A stretch of 12,837 nucleotides of DNA, taken from the NCBI GenBank assembly GCA_900128395.1, contig LT649502.1, positions 1 to 12,837 on the forward strand, read 5' to 3'. The stretch's first letter is position 1. Every line of letters starts with the position of its first letter. Below, one piece after another: positions 6,266 through 12,837 of this stretch. A program made the translations under genes and the position numbers. The notes under the pieces are model-generated. The model saw only the letters and a list, made by a program, of their open reading frames with translations, was not told where the DNA came from and made no database searches. The DNA is from Stramenopiles sp. TOSAG23-2. Its lineage: Eukaryota; Sar.

Positions 6266-8413
6266 ATGTTGACACGTTCATTAGGTACTGGTAAATTAGC
6301 GAAAGAGAGGTTAATTGTATTAGTTATAACATTTTTCTCTTATATGTGTTTTCATGCAAGTCGAATTCCACCATCAATTACCAAAGGTGTATTGCATCCA
6401 CATAGTGAATCTGCAGATAGTCTTGGTTCATATAATCCGCGTACAAATCCAGGCTGGCTGCCATTTTCACAGGACTTGGTTCCAGATGTTGTGGCAAAAT
6501 CTGGTTATGTTGTCTCTAACTCCGATATATGTCAATTAGAAAGAGCAGGTAAATTTTCTTGTACAAAAATTAAACATGGCAAAGCCGATGGTGCAAAAGA
6601 TTGGTGTAGTCGTTACGTTTCTGAAGATGGAAAATTTTGTTTAAAAGTTGATGATCAGCCAGATGGAAAATATGCAAAACAAGATTGTGGCACAGCCAAT
6701 TCTTCTACCTGTTGGGTTATATATGGTATACGTGCAAATTTAACGAAGGAGGAACGGAAAAGGTTTTGTACGACGGAGAAAGATAATGATAATAATGAAA
6801 ATGCTTTTAATTCCCTATCGACAAAGAAAACTGCTGTTGATGGTTGTGTCTTATATGTACAAGCTGGTGGGTATCATTTACCTGCAGAGGTAGATTCGGA
6901 TACGGTAGCATGGCATTCGGTACAAGCAAAATATGGCAAACCACCAGATATTATACCAGCTGTTACAGATGGAAAAGTATTATTAGGCTCTTTAATGACT
7001 GTATATTTATTATTTTACGCGTTTGGAATGTTTGCGGCAGGACATATAGCAGATAATGTAAGTTTGCGATTGTTTTTATCAATTGGTTTGCTTGGTTCAG
7101 GAATATTAATTGCCGGTATTGGTTTTGCCAAAATATTAGATCAACATGATTTATTATATTTTTATGTAATATATGGTGTACAAGGTTTGTTTCAAAGTAT
7201 TGGATGGCCAACCGTCGTAGCAATCATGGGAAATTGGTTTCAAGGCGATACGAGAGGTTTTATTATGACCGTATGGAATTCACATACATCAGTTGGAAAT
7301 ATGGTTGGTAAAGCATTAAGTTCATATGCATTGTCAATTCCAGGTGGGGATACATTAAATCAAGGTAATAATTGGCCTGCAACATTTTTCGCATGTGCTA
7401 TTTTAATTTCCACAATGAGTGTTTTCGTTTTTTGTTTTTTGAAAGAATCACCATCAGATGCAGGTATTACTCTTGAAGATTATGAAAATGATACTAGTAA
7501 TAACAATGCAACAACATCTTTATTGACAGAACCTTTGGACAAAGGTGTTGATAATAATAATAATAAAATCAAGAGTAATGAGGTAGGATATGGCTCCGTT
7601 TCACTACCACTGGGGGTAGTCGAAGAGACCAATGCTGCTGCTGCTGCTGAGAATAAGGAAGCAACTGGTATTTTAAGAGCATTAGCAATACCAGGTGTAA
7701 TTGAATTTGCATTAAGTTTATTTTTTTGTAAATTTGTTGCATATACGTTCATATATTGGCTGCCGTATTATCTAGGACACATAGGGTTTCCAGCAGAAAC
7801 TGCTGGTTACTTATCTATATTTTTTGATTTAGGTGGTATTCCAGGTGGAATTATGGCTGGTGTCATTTCAGATAGATTAAGAACGCGTGGAATTGTTATT
7901 TTTGTATATTTAGCTTTGACAATTCCAGCGTTATATACTTATAGAGAGATTACAGAAGCATTAGGTCCAAGTGGCGTTTGGTTACATTTTGTATTGATGT
8001 TATTGTTGGGTGCCTTGGTAAATGGACCGTATGCACTTATAACGACCGCCGTCTCTGCTGATCTTGGACAACATAAATCACTAAAAGGTTCAAAAGCATT
8101 AATGGCAACAGTTGCAGGTATTATTGATGGGACTGGATCCGTCGGTGCTGCTGCGCAAGGCCTTGTAATTGGATGGTTGAGTTCCAGTTGTCAAGGATGG
8201 AATGCAGTATTTGGTGCACTCGGTTTTTGTAGTGCTTGTTCTGCAATTTGTTTAGCAAGAATGTTATGGGCCGATTTTGAACCAAAAAAAATTACATTAT
8301 ATAAAGTTGTTGTAATAAGCGTCATTATTTTATTAATTGGTGCTGCCATTTACAATGGATATGGTATCATTGAAGATTGTGGTGTCCAAGATGCACAATG
8401 TCTTGGAAGTTAG
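6266..8413 (+). CDS. SLC37-type major facilitator, predicted sugar-phosphate/phosphate antiporter
   Basis: SLC37 proteins are MFS carriers that exchange glycerol-3-phosphate or glucose-6-phosphate for phosphate, often across the ER membrane. The signature is clear: YMCFHASRIPPSITK after helix 1 (about 26-40), GNWFQGDTRGFIMTVWNSHTS (about 322-342) and VGNMVGK (343-349), then WLPYYL, GGIPGGIMAGVISDRLRTRG and NGPYALITTAVSADLG in the second half. At 715 residues it is about 200 longer than usual for the family. Most of the excess is an insertion between helices 1 and 2 (about 40-235) with eight cysteines at 89, 99, 114, 125, 141, 149, 168 and 194. In this topology it faces the lumen or outside. 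A second, disordered Asn/Ala-rich insert (about 400-468, with AAAAA) is the central cytoplasmic loop. The ATG at 6266 has an A-rich context (TTAAAATG) directly before the first helix. The substrate is inferred from family only. Confidence 0.87.
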   Translation: MLTRSLGTGKLAKERLIVLVITFFSYMCFHASRIPPSITKGVLHPHSESADSLGSYNPRTNPGWLPFSQDLVPDVVAKSGYVVSNSDICQLERAGKFSCTKIKHGKADGAKDWCSRYVSEDGKFCLKVDDQPDGKYAKQDCGTANSSTCWVIYGIRANLTKEERKRFCTTEKDNDNNENAFNSLSTKKTAVDGCVLYVQAGGYHLPAEVDSDTVAWHSVQAKYGKPPDIIPAVTDGKVLLGSLMTVYLLFYAFGMFAAGHIADNVSLRLFLSIGLLGSGILIAGIGFAKILDQHDLLYFYVIYGVQGLFQSIGWPTVVAIMGNWFQGDTRGFIMTVWNSHTSVGNMVGKALSSYALSIPGGDTLNQGNNWPATFFACAILISTMSVFVFCFLKESPSDAGITLEDYENDTSNNNATTSLLTEPLDKGVDNNNNKIKSNEVGYGSVSLPLGVVEETNAAAAAENKEATGILRALAIPGVIEFALSLFFCKFVAYTFIYWLPYYLGHIGFPAETAGYLSIFFDLGGIPGGIMAGVISDRLRTRGIVIFVYLALTIPALYTYREITEALGPSGVWLHFVLMLLLGALVNGPYALITTAVSADLGQHKSLKGSKALMATVAGIIDGTGSVGAAAQGLVIGWLSSSCQGWNAVFGALGFCSACSAICLARMLWADFEPKKITLYKVVVISVIILLIGAAIYNGYGIIEDCGVQDAQCLGS

Positions 8414-8905
8414 AGTGGAGTGTGGTGTATAACGCCAATAATGTGTCAAAAAACTACGTAAAAAATATCATCTTCCGTGTATTTTTTTATTATTTTACGT
8501 ATTATATGTTAACCTGGTTAACAGACTGTTTCTTCGACTGTTTAAAAGATTTTGATAAAATTATATACGTAGTATTCTCGACACTAATAGTTATTAAATA
8601 CGAACGTAAAATATTATATTAAGAAGAAGCTTAGGAAAAATAAATTATAGTAAATACGTTGTTATACACAAACATACGTCGTATATATGATGTGTTTAAT
8701 CAATACCCCTCCCGGTATAAAATAATTTTAATCTAGATTAATCTCTATCTATCTATCTACCTAACTAAGTATTAATACAATCCTGACTTACTTTCCCCAT
8801 ATTAACCGTCCATTTTTGTGATATTGATATTTATTTCATTACCGGATGAAAAATATGTAACTCGTATTATATTTACTTCACCACAACTGGATTCAATGCT
8901 TCACA
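8414..8905. other. Convergent intergenic region between transporter and RCC1 gene
   Basis: These 492 bp hold the 3' flanks of both genes. A 17-bp palindrome lies at 8507-8523, a TCTA repeat at about 8743-8759, and a decayed copy of the RCC1 gene end at about 8787-8899; the palindrome and the decayed copy are listed separately. Frames running through 8414-8622 look like read-through of the transporter end, with no family resemblance. Confidence 0.6.
8507..8523. repeat. 17-bp perfect palindrome
   Basis: TGTTAACC and GGTTAACA flank a single central T, giving eight perfectly paired positions. It lies 94 bp past the transporter stop. It may be a protein-binding site or chance; the short arms cannot decide. 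Confidence 0.45.
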
Positions 8906-9013
8906 CTAACTTTCCCCATTACCTTCCATTATCATTGATGTTTCTTTGACAACATTATCATCCATAATATCAGTACCAGATGATGATATTGCTTCAACAA
9001 CTGGATTCAATGC
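8787..9013. repeat. Diverged direct repeat spanning the RCC1 gene end (about 8787-8899 and 8906-9013)
   Basis: A 17-base identity (ACAACTGGATTCAATGC) occurs at 8883-8899 and 8997-9013. At the other end of the unit, ACTTTCCCCAT is shared between about 8790-8800 and 8909-8919. Intermediate stretches align with small gaps, such as ATTGATATTTATTT against ATTGATGTTTCTTT. The right-hand copy is the last ~36 codons plus stop of the RCC1 gene; the left-hand copy is in the 3' flank and no longer codes. This fits an old tandem duplication of about 115 bp. Confidence 0.65.
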
Positions 9014-9344
9014 ACGTCGTAACATACTTTCCAAAATTGCATTACGTGCTTTTGCACGTTTTAAATTGCTTTCTAATTTTTCATTTGTTGTTTCTAATTC
9101 TTGAATTCTAGCACTTAATGTAGATATCAATTCAATATTTGTACGATTGTTTTTTATTACAATATTTTGCAAAAGTTCATTTTCAGCAGTTTTATCTACA
9201 AGATTAATATCATCATGTTTTGTTGCATTACTTTCTATTAATAATTTTAAATTATTGTTTAATAATGTCTCTCCTATATTCTTATCACTTGATGATGGAC
9301 TTTGAAACAATCCATTATTGTTAATGCCATTAGAAGTATTATTA

Positions 9345-9380
<36 letters not shown>

Positions 9381-10801
9381 TGTGCTTTATGAGGTGTTAC
9401 AGGAAATGGTCCATGATGATCTCTATCTAATATTTTCATAACAGCATGTCTATCTTGTCGGGCTAATATAATAGTACGTCCTTCCCCAGCATCAATATTT
9501 TCAACAGCAGTTGATTTTTCTGTGAAAGTCACTTTCGTAAATGTTTTCTTTATTTTTGCACTTTCGTGTCGTAAGCCACATACATACAATTCAGCAATTT
9601 CCGTAATAACGCATGTATGCTGTTCACCACATTTTATACGACATGCTGAATCCATTCCAATAACACGTCTAGGTGATAATACATTTCCATTGATATTTAA
9701 ATGTCCTAAACGTCCTTGTGCACTTTGACCCCATGTGTATACATCACCACTTGATAACACGGCTGCGCTATGTTGACCACCAGCTGCTATATGTACCACA
9801 TAGTCCCCTTCGCCTAAAGATGAAAAAAAAGATATAGGCAATGGTCTCGATTGTGATTTTTCATTACCATGTCCGAGTTTCCCAAATGAACCTCCGCCCC
9901 AAGAATATACAGATGGTGGCATACCAAGTTTACCTGTAACAATTGCAAGAGTATGGTGTCCGCCAGCACTTATTTCCTTCGCAGGTGGGCTTATGTAACT
10001 ATTTCTATTAGTAGTAGTAGTATCATTATTATCGTTTGCATTATTATTATTATTATTACTATTATTATTATCATGAGTATTATGCTTATTGCTGTTGTTA
10101 CTATTGTTATTGTTGTTGTTGTTCATATTATTACTACCAATGTTGTTGTTATTATTATTATTGTTATTAATAGAATTACTACTATTATTGCTATCGTTGC
10201 TATTGTTATTGTTTGCATTCCTCTTGTTATTATTCGATGAATTGAAAAAGCCATTATCATGAAATTCTACTTCTAACGGTGCGCTTTGATCTAAATCATT
10301 TCCAATACCTAAGCGTCCTTCAGCACCTAAACCCCATGTATATGCAAGTCCACTTCGTGTTAAAGCAACTGTATGATATCCACCACAACTTACATCTAAA
10401 ATTGGTATAGTTGATAGACTTTGTACTTTACCAGGTCTATCATGTCTACCGTTGCGTCCTAATCTACCATTTTGTGGGCAGCCCCACGTATATAATATCC
10501 CATTTTCCGTCAAAGCAGCTGTATGTGCCTCCCCACATGATACCGATATTATTTTTATTGACTTACCAAAGGAAGATGATACAATACGTGGTATATTTGG
10601 TTCATCCGTTGTTTTATATCCAAGTTGTCCATTTCGATTGACTCCCCATGTATATATTTCCCCAGTGCTAACAACTGCAGCATAGTGTCCACCACCTACT
10701 GCAATTGAGATGCATTCTTTACCATGAAAAGACGATACAATTCGTTGTGGGGATGGAACATTTTTTTCCCATACAAGCACTTGTGATTGTCTTGCTCCCA
10801 T
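8906..10801 (-). CDS. RCC1-repeat beta-propeller protein with Asn-rich inserts and C-terminal coiled coil
   Basis: RCC1 repeats build a seven-bladed propeller that binds partner proteins such as small GTPases. Repeats are seen as GEIYTWGVNRNGQLG (47-61), GILYTWGCPQNGRLG (101-115), GLAYTWGLGAEGRLG (151-165), SVYSWGGGSFGKLG (296-309) and GDVYTWGQSAQGRLG (351-365), each preceded by a CGG/AGGxHTxAL strand. A weaker blade (AELYVCGL) follows. Between the third and fourth clear repeats sits an Asn/Ser insert of about 80 residues (183-266). A second poly-Asn tract (475-487) follows the propeller. Residues about 540-595 form a heptad-rich coiled coil (LISTLSARIQELETTNEKLESNLKRAKA). The start MGARQSQ fits the MGxxxS pattern for N-myristoylation. 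Ran exchange activity cannot be assumed, because most RCC1-repeat proteins are not RanGEFs. Specific role unknown. Confidence 0.85.
9343..9376. repeat. In-frame ATT/AAT triplet microsatellite (poly-Asn)
   Basis: About eleven ATT units on the plus strand are read as AAT Asn codons on the minus strand and encode the second poly-Asn tract of the RCC1-repeat protein. Near-pure codon use suggests recent repeat expansion. Confidence 0.9.
10004..10255. repeat. Complex Asn/Ser-codon repeat tract inside the RCC1 gene
   Basis: About 250 bp of ATT, GTT, ACT and GCT triplets encode the Asn/Ser/Thr-rich insert at residues about 183-266. Several Asn codons are mixed (AAT and AAC) and interrupted by Ser, His and Asp, so this tract looks older than the purer one at 9343-9376. 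It sits between propeller blades and probably loops out. Confidence 0.85.
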
Positions 10802-11359
10802 AATTAGGTTATTATTAATTAATTAAATAAATATTTACAAACAATAACAACCAAAAAAAATATTTTAAAAATAAAGTATTAGAAAAAAAAAAAAAACAAT
10901 GACAAAAAATTTACACAATCCAATATTTTATTGATTAATCTATAATAATAATTATAATACAATACAATGACAAATTTAAAATATTATAGGAGATGATATG
11001 AACTATTCTTTCTTCCCGAAACAACACCTGTAAATATATTACACCTTAAATAATCTCATTTTTTTTTTTGATGATTTTATTATATTACCAGATTACTGTA
11101 TTATAAAAAATTTTCAAAAAATTATTATTATTCACTAAAATATATATTCTATAATTTGAATATTTTTTTTGTTATCTTTGGTTTTTTGTGTTGTTGTTGT
11201 ATGATACCTATTTCTGTTGTTAAATTACGATTGAATCAAGTGTGTGTGTGTGTGTGTGTGTGCATATATATATTATATATACACTTTTTGTATATTTTTA
11301 TTATTGTTTTTTTTTTTTTGGCTGTGAACCATTTTTGATAAAAGTTACGTCATAATAAA
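10802..11359. promoter_or_regulatory. Divergent intergenic region of the RCC1-repeat and Bub3 genes
   Basis: These 558 bp hold the promoters of two genes running apart. The sequence is mostly A/T runs, with a TAA/ATT-rich patch (10940-10975) and a TG microsatellite followed by TA alternation close to the Bub3 start. No RNA gene or protein-coding frame could be supported. Confidence 0.55.
11241..11262. repeat. (TG)11 microsatellite upstream of Bub3
   Basis: Eleven TG units run directly into CATATATATATTATATATA. The tract lies about 100 bp before the Bub3 ATG, in the likely promoter or 5' UTR. Confidence 0.95.
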
Positions 11360-12475
11360 ATGGCAGCATTTGAAATTTTTAAAAGTTCGAAATCTAGTTC
11401 GAGTCAATACCAATTAAAAAATCCACCACAAGATGGTGTGTCTTCGCTGTGCTTTTCAAGTAAAGAAAGGAGTGATGCACTTCTTGCAACCAGCTGGGAT
11501 GGCAGCGTGACACTTTATGACACAAAATTAGATAGTGTGAGGTGGAAACAATCTTTAGAAGAAGAAGTTCCTGTATTATGTTGTGAATTTGCTGGGAAAG
11601 ACGATACGGTTGGTTTTAGTGGATCTATTGATGGTAAAGTCCATGTTCATAATTTTGAAATTTCTGGCTCTAAAGCTAATTCGACTAGGATATTATCAAA
11701 TGGACATGAAAATGGTGTATCATGTGTTTGTTATAGCGAGGAATTAAATATCGCTTGTACTGGTGGTTGGGATAAGAAATTATGTACTTGGGATATTAGA
11801 AGTAATGAAAGTCGTACGGCAATTGCTGAATTGCCAGGGAAGGCATTTAGCTTATCTATATCAACATGCAGAGTAGTTGTTGCGTGTGCAGATCGTAATA
11901 TTTTAATTTATGACTTAAGAAATTTAAGCAAACCGGAGCAAATCAGACAATCCTCATTGCAACAGCAAATGCGCACAGTTTGTTGCTCTCCATCAAATTT
12001 GGGTGCATATGCTATTGGTACAGTGGATGGTCGTGTAGCAATTGAATATTTTGATGATCAAGTACATAGTAAAAAGAAATTTGCATTTAAATGCCATCGT
12101 CAAAAGGAAGACATGAGTAGCAATAGTAATAGCAATAGTAGTAGTAATGAAGCAATAAAAAAGAAGGAAAAAACAACTGTTGCATATCCTGTCAATGCAA
12201 TTGCATTTCATCCAAAATTTGGCACATTTGCCACTGGTGGTGGAGATGGTATGGTTGTAACTTGGGATGCAATAAATCGAAAACGCATAACAGAATATAG
12301 TAAATATCCAACTAGTATAGCTGCACTTTCCTTTAATCATGATGGAACTCGATTAGCAATTGCAAGTTCATATACATACGAACGTGGAGAATTGAAGGAT
12401 AAGCCAACAGATAGTATATATGTGCGTGTCATTAAAAATGAAGAAGTACAACCAAAAGTGAAGAAAATTAATTAA
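11360..12475 (+). CDS. BUB3: Bub3, WD40 spindle-assembly-checkpoint protein
   Basis: Bub3 is a WD40 propeller that binds phosphorylated kinetochore repeats and carries Bub1/BubR1 to unattached kinetochores. The 371-residue length is near the family norm (~330) plus one insert. Diagnostic stretches are PPQDGVSSLCFS (22-33), LLATSWDGSVTLYD (41-54), GGWDKKLCTWDIR (135-147), the VAIEYFD..KKKFAFKCHR block (226-247), YPVNAIAFHP and FGTFATGGGDG (276-297), then YPTSIAALSFNHDGTRLAIASSYTYERGE (316-344). YFD followed by FAFKCHR and the SSYTYE ending favour Bub3 over the related Rae1/Gle2. A Ser/Asn- and Lys-rich insert (about 249-274) lies in a propeller loop, extending a site that is variable in the family. 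ATG context is ATAAAATGGC. The gene is transcribed divergently from the RCC1-repeat gene and converges on a partial gene to its right. Confidence 0.93.
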   Translation: MAAFEIFKSSKSSSSQYQLKNPPQDGVSSLCFSSKERSDALLATSWDGSVTLYDTKLDSVRWKQSLEEEVPVLCCEFAGKDDTVGFSGSIDGKVHVHNFEISGSKANSTRILSNGHENGVSCVCYSEELNIACTGGWDKKLCTWDIRSNESRTAIAELPGKAFSLSISTCRVVVACADRNILIYDLRNLSKPEQIRQSSLQQQMRTVCCSPSNLGAYAIGTVDGRVAIEYFDDQVHSKKKFAFKCHRQKEDMSSNSNSNSSSNEAIKKKEKTTVAYPVNAIAFHPKFGTFATGGGDGMVVTWDAINRKRITEYSKYPTSIAALSFNHDGTRLAIASSYTYERGELKDKPTDSIYVRVIKNEEVQPKVKKIN

Positions 12476-12646
12476 AAAAAAAGTGGTGTCAAAGTTTTAC
12501 TTTTTTTTTTATACTTGCTTCCTATATTATTTAATATAATTTGTAATGTCAATATAAAAAAATAAGAACATTATATATCATATATTTCTTTTTTAATTTA
12601 TAGCAAAATAGTACTACTATATAATACTGCTGTACCTATACACTAT
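12476..12646. other. Convergent intergenic region after Bub3
   Basis: These 171 bp of A/T-rich sequence include a T9-10 run (12501-12510) and AATAAGA-like strings. I see nothing coding; it holds the 3' flanks of Bub3 and of the partial gene on the opposite strand. Confidence 0.6.
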
Positions 12647-12837
12647 TTATATTCTAAATCTTCTCTGAACTTTCTGCTTGTATTCTTTTAATTTCTTTGG
12701 TTTAGTCGTTAATTTATTCGGTTTAGTCGTTAACTTATTTGGTTTAGTCACTTTTTTGACAAAATTAAATAGCTTTTTGTTCGAAGAGAAGTATGCAAGT
12801 ATGTCTCTATATTTTCCAGCTTCATATTTTTGTTCAA
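12647..12837 (-). CDS. Unrecognised Lys-rich protein, C-terminal end (5' part beyond window)
   Basis: On the minus strand a frame stays open from the right edge to TAA (12647-12649), giving 62 visible residues. It starts EQKYEAGKYRDILAYFSSNK, which looks folded and helical. It continues into a very basic tail with near-identical TKPNKLT units (VTKPNKLT-TKPNKLT-TKPKKL) and ends KVQRRFRI. The tail is encoded by a 21-bp direct repeat. Codon and base composition match the neighbours. I cannot name the family; the basic tail could bind nucleic acid or be a localisation signal, but that is speculation. The support is the open frame with amino-acid repeats kept in phase and the fit to the alternating gene order. 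Confidence 0.6.
   Translation of the reverse strand, partial: EQKYEAGKYRDILAYFSSNKKLFNFVKKVTKPNKLTTKPNKLTTKPKKLKEYKQKVQRRFRI
12699..12749. repeat. 21-bp tandem repeat, about 2.5 copies, in coding frame
   Basis: Units begin with GGTTTAGTCGTTAA at 12699 and 12720, and a partial third begins at 12741. The two full units differ at two positions only. A period of 21 keeps the frame and yields the seven-residue TKPNKLT motif on the minus strand. Confidence 0.9.

Noticed and set aside
8377-8622. 81-codon plus-strand frame overlapping the transporter end
   Set aside because: It overlaps the transporter stop out of frame and continues into AT-rich flank with Phe/Tyr/Ile runs typical of non-coding DNA.
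9953-10240. Open frame on the plus strand rich in Ile/Val, opposite the RCC1 gene
   Set aside because: It is the antisense of the Asn-codon repeat (ATT read as Ile). The RCC1 repeats on the minus strand are the real coding sequence.
10990-11035. Possible C/D-box snoRNA (ATGATATGA ... CTG) between the RCC1 and Bub3 genes
   Set aside because: The boxes do not match RUGAUGA/CUGA, the spacing is too short, and there is no terminal stem.
1-12837. tRNA, rRNA, CRISPR array, transposase or viral genes
   Set aside because: None were recognised on either strand. Tandem repeats present are simple microsatellites or coding triplets, without spacers.

Overview
The window is nuclear DNA of a unicellular eukaryote. 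It carries eukaryote-specific families (Bub3, an SLC37-type sugar-phosphate transporter, a peroxisomal beta-oxidation dehydrogenase, a PDEase-type cyclic-nucleotide phosphodiesterase fragment). It is strongly AT-rich, with poly-Asn tracts in proteins and AT/TG microsatellites between genes. The complete genes are uninterrupted ORFs, so introns are rare. TAA and TAG both end clear genes, and TGA ends one gene fragment, so the standard code fits. The exact lineage cannot be read from the sequence. An AT-rich alga or heterotrophic protist, possibly a stramenopile, is my guess; the eukaryotic DUF445 protein is compatible with that but does not prove it.

Layout, left to right: (1) the 3' part of a DUF445 membrane-protein gene, + strand, cut by the window edge; (2) a stand-alone (3R)-hydroxyacyl-CoA dehydrogenase of the MFE-2 / HSD17B4 type, - strand, ending in the peroxisomal signal Ala-Lys-Ile; (3) a relic zone at about 2.77-3.49 kb, with the 3' end of a PDEase gene (+) facing, tail to tail, the 3' end of an unrecognised gene (-) that has an in-frame stop; (4) a Selenoprotein O-family AMPylase (Cys form, - strand) with a signal peptide and an N-terminal eight-cysteine DSL/EGF-like module; (5) a divergently transcribed SLC37-type MFS transporter (+) with a large eight-cysteine insertion between its first two membrane helices; (6) an RCC1-repeat protein (-) with Asn-rich insertions and a C-terminal coiled coil; (7) a divergently transcribed Bub3 (+); (8) the 3' end of an unrecognised Lys-rich protein (-) with a 21-bp coding repeat, cut by the right edge.

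The full genes alternate strand, giving convergent and divergent pairs with about 170-560 bp between them. There is no operon-like grouping and no evident shared pathway. The most unusual items are the secretory-type SelO with an extracellular-style cysteine module, the paired convergent gene-end relics, the AKI-tailed stand-alone dehydrogenase, and a decayed tandem copy of the RCC1 gene's last codons in its own 3' flank.
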